Of a DNA stretch of 43,908 nucleotides, positions 13,491-21,170 are shown piece by piece. The stretch spans positions 1 through 43,908 of the IMG/VR virus record IMGVR_UViG_3300047463_000374; one strand, given 5' to 3'. How positions within the stretch are numbered: position 1 is the first letter of the stretch; each line of letters opens with the position of its first letter. The position numbers and the translations under genes are program-made. This DNA comes from a virus. Below the pieces are notes generated by a model. The model searched no databases and was not told the origin of the DNA. It saw only the letters and a program-made list of their open reading frames with translations.

Positions 13491-13729
13491 ATCTGGTCTC
13501 GCGCCTGCTTGTACTTCTTCAGCGCTCCGACTAAAACGTCGTCGATCTCTTCGAAGGACATCTTGGCCTTGCGATATGAGCCGATGGCCGCGATCAGCAG
13601 CGCGTTGCCGAGAGTCATTCTGTCCATCGGGCTCTCAGCGTCCACCATGAACATCTGCACGATGCCGGAGATCTCCATGCAGTTCTGCAGGGTCTGCTCG
13701 CTGGGTTCAGTTGGCTCGTCGCGCGTCAT
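13487..13729 (-). CDS. Hypothetical helical protein
   Basis: Predicted 80 residues, mostly helical; a middle segment (MTLGNALLIAAIGSYRKAKM) recalls a small phage family. It overlaps neighbours on both sides (ATGA and TAATG), so it is translated in series with them. Function unknown. Confidence 0.7.
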   Translation of the reverse strand: MTRDEPTEPSEQTLQNCMEISGIVQMFMVDAESPMDRMTLGNALLIAAIGSYRKAKMSFEEIDDVLVGALKKYKQARDQM

Positions 13730-13965
13730 TAATCAATCTCCATCCAGTAGCGAACTGGGAAGCGTGGGCCATAGCGCTTGATCTCTTCCTCGGGATAACC
13801 CTCAGACACAAGCCAGGCGTTGAGCTCTTCACTGTCGCCGATGCTGCTCTTATAGTATGGCTTGGGAAAGCCGTAGTGCCAGCCAGACGGCGGGTCGACC
13901 ATGATCCTCTTGCTGGTCTGCTGCATCATGTCGTCCACGAATTTCTCAACTTCTTCTTTGGTCAT
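13729..13965 (-). CDS. Conserved small phage protein
   Basis: Predicted 78 residues from MTKEEVEKF at 13965, overlapping the exoribonuclease stop (ATGA); a longer reading lies inside that gene. DPPSGWHYGFPKPYY and the acidic helix after it (EELNAWLVSEGYPEE) recall a family of small phage proteins. The last residues are YWMEID. Function unknown. Confidence 0.7.
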   Translation of the reverse strand: MTKEEVEKFVDDMMQQTSKRIMVDPPSGWHYGFPKPYYKSSIGDSEELNAWLVSEGYPEEEIKRYGPRFPVRYWMEID

Positions 13966-14450
13966 CGCTTGTCCAATTCCTCGAGATAACGATACACCTG
14001 CAGGTTCCACTTGGCATCATTCAGCGCGTTGTGCGCGACGCTGTCCTGCTCTGGCAGCAAAGCAGCGATGCCGCCGTGCTTATCGACCTGCTGCATCTTG
14101 TACCAGAGCAGGTCGCGACAGAAGTGCGGCCAACCGGTCGGCACCTGCAGCATTCCGCCGTAGATGCTGCACAGGCACATCCAATCGTATGATGCGTAGT
14201 AAGCCCAGAACTCCGGCTGCTTGCCGGCGAAGTCTTCGATCTCGTCGCAGATCAGCGACATCGGCTTCACCTCACCAGTCAGGTGCTTGAGCACGTTGTC
14301 GCGCACCCACGGCACAGCCTTGTCGTAGTGTTGGACGTGCTCGGCGACCTCGGCGTAGTACTCTCGCCCGTCCTCGCGCACCAGCCCGATGGAGATCAGG
14401 TAGACAGTGCTGCCTAGGTCTAGGAACTCGGTGTCAAAGAAGATCTTCAT
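13962..14450 (-). CDS. 3'-5' exoribonuclease, Rv2179c-like DEDDh
   Basis: Predicted 162 residues from MKIFFDTEFLD, with GGAG 5 bases before it. Acidic residues of the DEDDh fold: Asp and Glu in FFDTEF, Asp in YYASYDWMCL, and His and Asp in HNALNDAKWN. The spacing and the motif WPHFCRDL match the Rv2179c-like family (DUF5051). It would degrade RNA 3' to 5'. It lies just downstream of tRNA-Lys, so tRNA 3' trimming is one possible role. Otherwise, general RNA turnover. Confidence 0.85.
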   Translation of the reverse strand: MKIFFDTEFLDLGSTVYLISIGLVREDGREYYAEVAEHVQHYDKAVPWVRDNVLKHLTGEVKPMSLICDEIEDFAGKQPEFWAYYASYDWMCLCSIYGGMLQVPTGWPHFCRDLLWYKMQQVDKHGGIAALLPEQDSVAHNALNDAKWNLQVYRYLEELDKR

Positions 14451-14463
14451 GATCACTCCAAGA

Positions 14464-14538
14464 TGGTGTGCCCTGTGAGGATTGAACTCACGACCAGCGG
14501 ATTAAAAGTCCGCTGCTCTACCGCTGAGCTAAGGGCAC
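14464..14538 (-). tRNA. tRNA-Lys (UUU)
   Basis: 75 nt with a 7-bp acceptor stem (GTGCCCT/AGGGCAC), D arm with AGCTCAGCGGTAGAGC, anticodon loop CTTTTAA giving anticodon UUU, T loop TTCAATC and an encoded CCA. The 5' end overlaps the 3' end of the upstream gene. Confidence 0.97.
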
Positions 14539-14949
14539 TGTATACTTCTTGTCTAACTCTAGGTTCTCGAACTTCATCTCGAGCAGATTCACCAACTCTG
14601 GATCACGATAGTTGTAGTTGTCGTGAACACCAACCACGTAGTAGTCCTTGTGCTTGCCGTAGAGGCGAAACGCCCTGTCGGCGTGCTCGTGCTGAGCAAA
14701 CACCACGGTGTCAGCCCACTTGTAGAGCACCTCGTCCAGACGAACCAGAGCAAACTCCTCCACTCCGCACGCGCGAGTGTTGAAGTTGTAGGGGCTGTTT
14801 GAGAGAACCCAGGCCATAGTTGCAGAGCGCAGCATGCCGGCAGAGCAGACGCATAGCACGCGCCGATGCTTCTCAACCCACTGGCGATCGTGATTGACTA
14901 GCTCGAGCCGAGCGTCTTTCATGTCGAAGAGCTTAAATTCATTGGTCAT
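14518..14949 (-). CDS. Low-molecular-weight tyrosine phosphatase-like protein
   Basis: Predicted 143 residues. RVLCVCSAGMLRSATMAWVL carries the C-x5-R phosphate loop (CSAGMLR) and Ser after it, as in LMW protein tyrosine phosphatases. Later residues AVFAQHEHADR lack the usual DP acid pair, so activity is uncertain. The last seven codons and stop lie inside the 5' end of tRNA-Lys (21-nt overlap). Leaderless start: ATG 6 bases after the -10 at 14956. Confidence 0.75.
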   Translation of the reverse strand: MTNEFKLFDMKDARLELVNHDRQWVEKHRRVLCVCSAGMLRSATMAWVLSNSPYNFNTRACGVEEFALVRLDEVLYKWADTVVFAQHEHADRAFRLYGKHKDYYVVGVHDNYNYRDPELVNLLEMKFENLELDKKYTVPLAQR

Positions 14950-14955
14950 AATGAT

Positions 14956-14984
14956 ATACTACACCACTCTGGCGCTTAAATACA
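14956..14984 (-). promoter_or_regulatory. Early-type promoter giving a leaderless mRNA
   Basis: Minus strand TGTATT, 17 bases, TAGTAT, 6 bases, ATG. Weaker -35 match than the others. Confidence 0.6.
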
Positions 14985-14992
14985 CAATTATT

Positions 14993-15041
14993 TTATTTTA
15001 GCTCTTCTCTCTGTAGAGAAACAATGATACCCTGGATCTGC
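14993..15041 (-). pseudogene. Leftover 3' end of a lysin gene
   Basis: The minus strand reads KQIQGIIVSLQREELK then TAA, nearly the same as the lysin end RQIQGIIISLQKGELK at 16901-16950. It has no start and no upstream lysin reading; the methyltransferase stop abuts it. The first 18 bases (GCAGATCCAGGGTATCAT) are identical to the lysin copy, and the rest has silent and conservative changes, so the two copies are old or came from different strains. Confidence 0.85.
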
Positions 15042-15959
15042 TTATTTTATGTGTTTCCACACCAATAGACTATAAGCTTCATGAAATTTTGATCCAAAGC
15101 GAAGTCGCTTTTTGGCTATTACTTCAATTTCGCTGCGCTCTTTTCGATTGAGTATTTCGGTCAAATAACCGCTCAGATATTTGCGTTTCTTATGATAGCG
15201 CAGAGCCAAAAAATCTAGTAAATTATTTTCATCATATAGTTCAGCGATGGGTTCGATGTGTACTATGATACTCGGTCTCATTTCGTCTACTATTTTTAGA
15301 AATGGCTTCCATTCAGATCCAACCTGTTCTAACCCATGAACTGTTAATACACCAGTACGACCATTCACCAGTTCAGCAGAATTGGCGCCAGCGCCTGTCC
15401 ATAGATTAATAAGTTTACCAGATACATCAATTTTTTGTTGTTCTGCAATTGCGTTCAAGATAGATATCGTTGGAGTTGCCCAATCACTGCCGATAAGTTT
15501 ATAATTTGGATATATCTTTCCTATGCGCAGCAAGTTGATTCCTGTACCACACGCAAATTCAACCACAGAATCCAAGTTACTAAAATAGTACTTAAATATA
15601 AGTTCTGATATTATCTTATGTAACTCGTACTCAGACATACCTATTACATAGTTACCAAAAAGTCTCATGTATTCTGAATGATAGTATTGCGGCTTGAGCG
15701 TATGCTCAGAAACACCATGATCAGCGATACGAGCTGCAACTTCGGCCCAACCTCTCTCCCATTTAGCAATTTCTGCTGGACCTGGAGTAGGCAAAGGTTT
15801 TTCAATTTCTTTAATAGTGTTTAACACTAATTGATCGCGATCAAGTTGAACTGGCTGCCAACTCATATTTTTTAGAGCTTCCAAAGAAACACTATCTTTA
15901 ATGAAATCTCTTGGAAGCCCGGTCATTTCAACTAGATGATCATATTCAATATTTGGCAT
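15042..15959 (-). CDS. SAM-dependent methyltransferase in the inserted cassette
   Basis: Predicted 305 residues. Motif I is VVEFACGTGINLLRIG, followed by an acidic residue at KLIGSDWA, with HGLEQVGSEW and IIVHIEP giving later strands of a Rossmann fold. The N-terminal 120 residues look like an added domain. No target-specific motif is seen. It overlaps nothing but lies 1 base after the 2OG oxygenase gene, so the two are co-expressed. Low GC marks it as acquired. Function could be glycan, lipid or small-molecule methylation. Confidence 0.8.
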   Translation of the reverse strand: MPNIEYDHLVEMTGLPRDFIKDSVSLEALKNMSWQPVQLDRDQLVLNTIKEIEKPLPTPGPAEIAKWERGWAEVAARIADHGVSEHTLKPQYYHSEYMRLFGNYVIGMSEYELHKIISELIFKYYFSNLDSVVEFACGTGINLLRIGKIYPNYKLIGSDWATPTISILNAIAEQQKIDVSGKLINLWTGAGANSAELVNGRTGVLTVHGLEQVGSEWKPFLKIVDEMRPSIIVHIEPIAELYDENNLLDFLALRYHKKRKYLSGYLTEILNRKERSEIEVIAKKRLRFGSKFHEAYSLLVWKHIK

Positions 15960-15960
15960 T

Positions 15961-16875
15961 CTATACCTGTATCACGTTAAATTTAGATATAAGTGTATTT
16001 CTAGTTTCATCTCTGATTGGCTGCTTAATACTTTGCTTGGATGACATAAACTGTGACGTGCCTATTTCCAACCACTTGTCTGCTGGTATATAATTTTCAT
16101 ATCGCGGTGTATGCAGACAAAAATCATCTTCAAGAATTTTACTGTATATTATTCTGAAGTCTAATGATAGACGAAAATTTCCTCTGTTCTTTACTGTCTG
16201 GTGAAGACAGAATGAATCCATCGCTATCATATGATTGCTAAGAAAGCTGGGAGGATATTTCTTAGCGCCATTGGCTAAAATTGCGCCATCATTATAATCT
16301 GATAGTGGCTTCTGAAATTCTGTTGGGAAAGAATTCGGCTCGAAGAAATCAACCGTAGTGTTTTCTGAATCGCCGAGTACCGTTAAAAATATAGTAACAG
16401 AATTGGAGTGTTCGGCTGCCCAGATATCGCTGTGTATCTTTGTTGATGCTCGAGGCCTAGAGTCTATATGTGAATTTGAAACACCGGTAACTAGTCTAAC
16501 ATTAATCGGCATAAAAATAGAAGCTACGGCGTGAGGATTAACGTATTTTTTAACGACTGCAGATACAGCTTGATGCATCTGGTTATAAGCGTTGTGATTT
16601 TCTATCTTTGGCATAACAACGCCGTTTGGCGTAACATTTGGCATCGTCGCTAGAATGTCAGCATTTTTATCGAACCAGGTAAAGTTATCTGGGAATTCCA
16701 GGTTGATTCCAACTGCATAGGCTGATTGCCACAGATAATTGCATACGGTATACTGCAGTGCAGCTAAATCAGTTTTTTCCAATAAAAATCCAATCAATAA
16801 ATCATGATTTATCGTGCAATCATTTTTATTAATTAAGTTCTTAAGTCTTAAAGATCGATCTGTGAAAGTATTCAT
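15961..16875 (-). CDS. 2-oxoglutarate/Fe(II) oxygenase-like protein in the inserted cassette
   Basis: Predicted 304 residues. His148-x-Asp150 (TKIHSDIW) and a distal His225 (FCLHQTVKN) form the metal triad, and Arg235 (FRLSLDFR) sits where 2-oxoglutarate is bound. The FLTVLGDSENTTVDFFEP segment between is a double-stranded beta-helix core, as in phytanoyl-CoA hydroxylase-type enzymes. It would hydroxylate a small molecule or glycan. GGAG lies before the ATG. AT-rich. Its methyltransferase neighbour suggests a two-step tailoring pathway. Confidence 0.8.
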   Translation of the reverse strand: MNTFTDRSLRLKNLINKNDCTINHDLLIGFLLEKTDLAALQYTVCNYLWQSAYAVGINLEFPDNFTWFDKNADILATMPNVTPNGVVMPKIENHNAYNQMHQAVSAVVKKYVNPHAVASIFMPINVRLVTGVSNSHIDSRPRASTKIHSDIWAAEHSNSVTIFLTVLGDSENTTVDFFEPNSFPTEFQKPLSDYNDGAILANGAKKYPPSFLSNHMIAMDSFCLHQTVKNRGNFRLSLDFRIIYSKILEDDFCLHTPRYENYIPADKWLEIGTSQFMSSKQSIKQPIRDETRNTLISKFNVIQV

Positions 16876-16900
16876 AACGATATCATCTCCATTTCATATA

Positions 16901-17713
16901 TTATTTAAGCTCACCTTTCTGAAGTGAAATTATGATACCCTGGATCTGCCTGATGTAGTCATTACCCCTGATCGAGTAGCGCTGCATATAGTTCATCAGT
17001 TGTATTGGATCTTTGGTATTCTCTCGAGCAGCTCTAAAACCAGCGTAGGCCGGATGCGTGTTCAGGTTCATGAAGTAGGCAGTCACTGACTCGCGATGAG
17101 AAGAAAACGGCTGGGGACGATCTGGTCCAGGAGTCCATGGAACAGTAACAGAGTGAGTACCCCTAGACTGAATCTGGCCAAACAACCCCTTGCCTACTCT
17201 AGCAGCGTAAGACATACCCCATCCAGACTCGAGTATAGACTGAGCCAGCGCCATCTCTACGGGAACGACATCCATGCGCTGGATCAACTCGTGCTCGTTC
17301 TTAGCGCCGTAGTGAATCATGGCGTCTCTCAGCCACAGCGTATCGGATAGGTCTGCATAACCGACAACACTTCGCACGAGAATGATACTGAATAGACGTG
17401 AGCGATGAGACTCTATGATAGAATTCTCCTCCTCTACCATGTGTCTTACGCATGCTAGAAACGTTTCACGAGTAGGAATACAGTCTGTTCGCTGTATCTC
17501 AGTGGTGTGTATCTTTGGTAGGTCGCGGCTCCTTGCTTTCTCTTCGTCTGTCAGCATAGAGGCTGATAGAGCGAGAGACGATCTGCGATGAACTTCGCCA
17601 TCGCTTCCGAATATACAGGTTATCAAAAATACGCACAGCGCTAAAGAATAGGCGCTGATAAAAAACCTGCTCGACCACAACGGCTTTAACCGTTGTGCTA
17701 TGTTAGAAAGCAC
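16901..17713 (-). CDS. Lysin: Bax-like glucosaminidase with N-terminal anchor
   Basis: Predicted 270 residues from a GTG. One hydrophobic helix (about 17-35, FFISAYSLALCVFLITCIFG) could be a signal-anchor-release segment. The C-terminal half is a Bax/GH73-like muramidase-type domain: VPVEMALAQSILESGWG with Glu162 as the likely acid, KGLFGQIQ and SVTAYFMNLNTHPAYAGFR. It would cut the glycan backbone of peptidoglycan at lysis. Late promoter at 17802. Its 3' end is the duplicated segment of the cassette insertion. No holin is recognised nearby. Confidence 0.85.
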   Translation of the reverse strand: MLSNIAQRLKPLWSSRFFISAYSLALCVFLITCIFGSDGEVHRRSSLALSASMLTDEEKARSRDLPKIHTTEIQRTDCIPTRETFLACVRHMVEEENSIIESHRSRLFSIILVRSVVGYADLSDTLWLRDAMIHYGAKNEHELIQRMDVVPVEMALAQSILESGWGMSYAARVGKGLFGQIQSRGTHSVTVPWTPGPDRPQPFSSHRESVTAYFMNLNTHPAYAGFRAARENTKDPIQLMNYMQRYSIRGNDYIRQIQGIIISLQKGELK

Positions 17714-17801
17714 TGTGTGTTTTCTATGCTACCGAATAACGCTCGGAGTGGTGTACTTATGGATCATATAGCTCTCCTTTAGTACAAGTTGTCAGGTCTA
17801 C

Positions 17802-17809
17802 TATTTATA
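17802..17809 (-). promoter_or_regulatory. Late promoter for the lysin
   Basis: Minus strand TATAAATA, about 90 bases before the lysin start. Confidence 0.75.
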
Positions 17810-18157
17810 TCAGGGCTGATCATCAGCCGGCTCGATATTAGAGGTTTTGTCGGCTGGCGTGTCGATCGCGATGATGTATTTCTCAACTCTCGGGTCCATC
17901 ACGTGGAATGCCTTGAGCTCTTTTCTCACCTCGTACAAGCGGTTGAATATCGCCTGCAGGGTGTTTACGCAGACATCGTCCATGTATCCGTCGCGCAGGT
18001 CGGTCAGCACTGCCTCTACGTTTGTGTCGACACTAGAGTCGATTGAGTATCTCTCGCCGTTGACCTCTCTGGTCTCAAACGGTGGGAAGAGCAGGTCGCT
18101 GACTTTCTTGATCAGCAGGTCGCTCTGGTTAGGTTCACTCTTCTTCATGCCAAACAT
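17810..18157 (-). CDS. Hypothetical protein downstream of RegA
   Basis: Predicted 115 residues, mixed and acidic at the end. Segments IKKVSDLLFPPFETREVNG and NTLQAIFNRLYEVRKELKAF suggest a helical protein with a short strand region. Family not recognised. It is directly downstream of regA in the replication operon, and the lysin late promoter starts at its stop codon. Confidence 0.65.
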   Translation of the reverse strand: MFGMKKSEPNQSDLLIKKVSDLLFPPFETREVNGERYSIDSSVDTNVEAVLTDLRDGYMDDVCVNTLQAIFNRLYEVRKELKAFHVMDPRVEKYIIAIDTPADKTSNIEPADDQP

Positions 18158-18164
18158 ATAGTCC

Positions 18165-18578
18165 TCACTGACTTCGCTTCTTACCTATGTTATACTTGCT
18201 CACGAGCGTCCACTCGAGCTTGTCCTTGTGAGCTATCACCTTGATCCTGCTCATCGCGGCTCTCGGCTCCTTTATCTTCTCGGACTCTATAACGCTCACC
18301 AGACTCCACTCCTCGAGAAGAGCCACGATCGTGTTACGCCGACCTAGATCCTCGTCGTCGAGGTTGGTCTCCTTACCGTCGAGCGCAAATAGCTCCTTGA
18401 AGTGAATTATGACGTACCTGCCCTGCTTGTGCAGTATATGGCAGGACTGATAGAGCTTCTTCTCTTTCTTGGAGGAGACGCCTATTCTGGTCAGAGTCTC
18501 CTTGACCTTTAGAAAGTCTTCTTTGCTGTTGAGCTTGATCTCAACTCCTCGTCCCGAGAATATATCTTCAACTTCCAT
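18165..18578 (-). CDS. regA: RegA translational repressor
   Basis: Predicted 137 residues. The stretch EDFLKVKETLTRIGV, YQSCHILHKQGRYVIIHFKE, and EWTLVSKYNIGKK match T4 RegA along its length. RegA binds near start codons of early mRNAs and blocks translation. The gene order clamp, 44, 62, regA matches T4, apart from one extra small gene before regA. About ten extra N-terminal residues compared with T4. Confidence 0.95.
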   Translation of the reverse strand: MEVEDIFSGRGVEIKLNSKEDFLKVKETLTRIGVSSKKEKKLYQSCHILHKQGRYVIIHFKELFALDGKETNLDDEDLGRRNTIVALLEEWSLVSVIESEKIKEPRAAMSRIKVIAHKDKLEWTLVSKYNIGKKRSQ

Positions 18579-18660
18579 GACGCGTCAGCCTTATTATTAT
18601 GTTATAGGTCGACAGCACAGGAAACATCAGCTGACGTCACCGGTACTCTACTACCTATAT

Positions 18661-18906
18661 TTAGGCGTCGTGGAACTTTACATTAAACCCAGAATCTTTA
18701 GCTATTGAGGAATGATATCGCATCATATCTTCCTTTTTCTTACCGTCTACGCTTCGCATCGCTGGGCGTCTGGCGCCGAGAACACCATACGCTTTGTGTG
18801 AATCTCTATCGGTCTTACCCTTCCAAGTCACACCGTCTTCATGAGGCACGAGATGAATGGTTTTGCTGTCGTCTTCCTCAGATACGTATTCACTAAATCT
18901 TTTCAT
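18661..18906 (-). CDS. Hypothetical small protein, late promoter
   Basis: Predicted 81 residues. The start MKRFSEYVSEEDDS resembles starts such as MKTFKQFIAEA of T4-like phage proteins that often follow late promoters. Remainder is His/Lys-rich and not recognised. A late promoter lies at 18926-18933. Confidence 0.6.
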   Translation of the reverse strand: MKRFSEYVSEEDDSKTIHLVPHEDGVTWKGKTDRDSHKAYGVLGARRPAMRSVDGKKKEDMMRYHSSIAKDSGFNVKFHDA

Positions 18907-18925
18907 ATGACCTCTCAGTTTACTA

Positions 18926-18933
18926 TATTTATA
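18926..18933 (-). promoter_or_regulatory. Late promoter for the 81-aa gene
   Basis: Minus strand TATAAATA, 19 bases before the ATG at 18906, with GAGAGG in between. Confidence 0.7.
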
Positions 18934-18939
18934 GAGAGG

Positions 18940-19311
18940 TTACTCGACTCCAGCGGTCATTTCATTGGTAATGTCAGCCAGCTGCTCCTCGCCGAGTGTG
19001 CCGACGATCTCCAGAGCCTTCCTGTAGCTGCAGTTGTAGTACTTCATGACGGCGCTGAGCGTCTCGCTCTTGCCGCGCTTGAACCACTTCGAGAAACGCT
19101 TCTTCTTGCGCAGCGAGTTGAGCAGGTAGTCGTACTGGAGCAGGGCCGGGAGGTGGTGGTTTACGTTCATCTCCTGCGCGTGCAGGATCGTGTCAGGATA
19201 GTACGACAGCGCTCGATTAACCATGAAAGAGCTGTAGTCGCTCTCGTTCTCCTCCGATATCACGCGGGTCTTGGTGTGTGATACCGACGACACTATGTCG
19301 AACGGGTTCAC
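18940..19311 (-). CDS. 62: Clamp loader small subunit gp62
   Basis: Predicted 123 residues; shorter than T4 gp62 (187). YSSFMVNRALSYYPDTILHA and the next HHLPALLQYDYLL match the gp62 family core. With gp44 it loads the gp45 clamp onto DNA. Start overlaps the gp44 stop (ATGA), so both are made in proportion. Confidence 0.9.
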   Translation of the reverse strand: MNPFDIVSSVSHTKTRVISEENESDYSSFMVNRALSYYPDTILHAQEMNVNHHLPALLQYDYLLNSLRKKKRFSKWFKRGKSETLSAVMKYYNCSYRKALEIVGTLGEEQLADITNEMTAGVE

Positions 19312-20246
19312 TGGAACTCACACTCCAGCATGATCTCGGTGAAGCACGCCATCATGTTGATCTCAGGATCTGCCGCAAACGCTCCCTGGTAGGAGTACTT
19401 GGCGATCGCCAGAACCAGCAGCGGTACGCTGTTCGGCTTGAGGATCTCGCTGGCTCGATCGTAGAGCTTTCGATAGATCGCGTTCTGGTCTTGGTCTGAG
19501 TTCTCTGCGACCCACTTCCTGATCTCGGTGAACTGCTTGTCCTTGAGCAGCGGGATCAGGTCCTTGATCGTGGACTCCTTTAGGTCCGCCAGAATGCCGG
19601 AGTCGATCTTGCCAGTAACTGAGTAGCGCTGGAGCTCGTTCAGGGCTCGGCGCCAGTCTGGAAAGTACTTCTGCACTACAGCCGCGACCGCGGCCTTGTC
19701 GAACTCTACCGACTCAGCTGTGAGTATCTCCACGGCGCGCCGCATGAACTGAGCCGCCATCTTCGGCCTGTCCTCACGACTGATCGCGAAGTCGATCGGC
19801 GGGCACCTAGAGTGCAGCGGGGCGATGATGCGGTTCTTGAAGTTTACCGTGAGGATAAACCCGCAGTTGTTGGAGTACTCCTCCATGAAGTTGCGGAGAG
19901 CCGGCTGGGTCGAGTTAGGGTTTAGGTAGTCGGCCTCGTCCAGGATTACATACTTACGACCGCCGGCGAGAGATACCGACGACGCGAAGTTCATGATCTC
20001 GTTTCGCAGGGTGTCGATGTTGCCGTTCATCGACCCGTTGATCACGATGTAGTCGCACTCCAGCTGCTCAAGCATAGCTCGAGCGATGGTGGTCTTACCG
20101 ACACCTGGAGGGCCAGACAGCGTGATGTTTGGAATGCTGTTCTGGTCTACGAACTGCTGGAATGTAGCCTTAAGACTCGCGGGCAGGATGGTGTCTGCCA
20201 CGGTCTTGGGCCGATACTTCTCGACCCAAAGCGGGTTGTCTGTCAT
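19308..20246 (-). CDS. 44: Clamp loader large subunit gp44
   Basis: Predicted 312 residues, close to T4 gp44 (319). AAA+ motifs: Walker A SGPPGVGKTT (about 44-53), Walker B YVILDEAD near 102-109, and arginine-finger context LHSRCPPIDF. LWVEKYRPKTVADTILP at the start is typical of RFC/clamp loaders. Four copies would pair with one gp62 to open the clamp using ATP. Confidence 0.97.
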   Translation of the reverse strand: MTDNPLWVEKYRPKTVADTILPASLKATFQQFVDQNSIPNITLSGPPGVGKTTIARAMLEQLECDYIVINGSMNGNIDTLRNEIMNFASSVSLAGGRKYVILDEADYLNPNSTQPALRNFMEEYSNNCGFILTVNFKNRIIAPLHSRCPPIDFAISREDRPKMAAQFMRRAVEILTAESVEFDKAAVAAVVQKYFPDWRRALNELQRYSVTGKIDSGILADLKESTIKDLIPLLKDKQFTEIRKWVAENSDQDQNAIYRKLYDRASEILKPNSVPLLVLAIAKYSYQGAFAADPEINMMACFTEIMLECEFQ

Positions 20247-20258
20247 CTGATCTCTCTT

Positions 20259-20480
20259 CTAGAGGCTTTCAATATCGAGAGCTTTCTTGACCTCTCGACG
20301 CACGAAATTTCTACCGTCGTGCTCTCCCATATTATACACGGATTCCATCAGCCTGTACACCTGTGAAATCATGACGGGAGCTCCCTCGAAGCAGGGCTCC
20401 CACCAGTCCTGCTCTCGAAATCGACCTCTCTTGACGAAGATTCCTGTGTCTCGAATCTCAAAGTTGTCGCTGAAGCTCAC
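20259..20480 (-). CDS. Hypothetical small protein between clamp and loader
   Basis: Predicted 73 residues. WWEPCFEGAPVM and a helical end with basic residues (RREVKKALD). Not recognised. Placement between gp45 and gp44 suggests an early gene co-transcribed with replication genes. Confidence 0.65.
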   Translation of the reverse strand: MSFSDNFEIRDTGIFVKRGRFREQDWWEPCFEGAPVMISQVYRLMESVYNMGEHDGRNFVRREVKKALDIESL

Positions 20481-20482
20481 GC

Positions 20483-21154
20483 TCAGCCCTCAAACTTTGA
20501 GAGCTTGTCCTCGACCGCGATGAAGTACGTGAGGTCCTCGGCCTTGAACCTAGAGATGCCTCGCGCGCAGATCGCCACGTCGTAGTCAGCCGGCATGATC
20601 TTGATGTTCTCGGCCTTGAATACCAGGCTGAACTTCTTGTTGGTCTCGCCGACCTCGGTCGCGAAGCTGTCGGTGGTTGGGTTGGCCACATCAGCTGCGC
20701 CGATCGTGATCTTGCCCTTGTCGCCCGTGACCACCACGTGCGGCAGTCGTAGGACCGACACCACCTTGTTGACGTCGTTCATCGTGTCGTTGGTGAGCTT
20801 GAACACTGCGTCTTCGCTCGGGAGGGTAATGTTCTTGTCGGGCGCCGAGATGACCGTGGCAGGGCTTGAGAAGACGTAGTTCATCTTCTTACCGCCCTCT
20901 GAGATCACGGCGTGCTTGCTGTCGATCGACAGCTCCGGCTCCTTGAACAGCGACAGAGCCGCTAGGAAGCGAGAGATGTCGTAGATCGCAAACTCAGACT
21001 CGAAGTCCTCCTCGACGTTGGCTCGCGCCATGATGGTCTTGCCGGCCGAGATGGTCGACAGGACCTTGCCAGGCTTCACGTGGATCGACGGGTTGATCGA
21101 CGAGAAGTTCTTGAGCACCTGGGTGGTGCGTGGGCTGATCTTCAACTTTTGCAT
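20483..21154 (-). CDS. 45: Sliding clamp gp45
   Basis: Predicted 223 residues from MQKLKISPRTT (ATG at 21154 after GGAG), near the T4 length of 228. The N-terminus KISPRTTQVLKNFSSINPSI and the MNDVNKVVSVLRLPHVVV stretch match the T4 clamp. It is a trimeric ring for DNA polymerase and, with gp55/gp33, the mobile activator of late transcription. The upstream reading in frame lies in the previous gene's tail. Confidence 0.95.
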   Translation of the reverse strand: MQKLKISPRTTQVLKNFSSINPSIHVKPGKVLSTISAGKTIMARANVEEDFESEFAIYDISRFLAALSLFKEPELSIDSKHAVISEGGKKMNYVFSSPATVISAPDKNITLPSEDAVFKLTNDTMNDVNKVVSVLRLPHVVVTGDKGKITIGAADVANPTTDSFATEVGETNKKFSLVFKAENIKIMPADYDVAICARGISRFKAEDLTYFIAVEDKLSKFEG

Positions 21155-21170
21155 GATATAGTCTCCTGTT

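Larger units (their letters stand above)
15024..16949. mobile_element. AT-rich two-gene insert bounded by an 18-bp direct repeat
   Basis: ATGATACCCTGGATCTGC occurs at 15024-15041 and 16932-16949, 1,908 bp apart. Between lie a methyltransferase and a 2OG oxygenase gene, both far more AT-rich than their neighbours, plus a lysin 3' end that completes the lysin. It looks like a cassette that entered the lysin 3' end and restored it. No transposase or integrase is inside. Confidence 0.65.
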
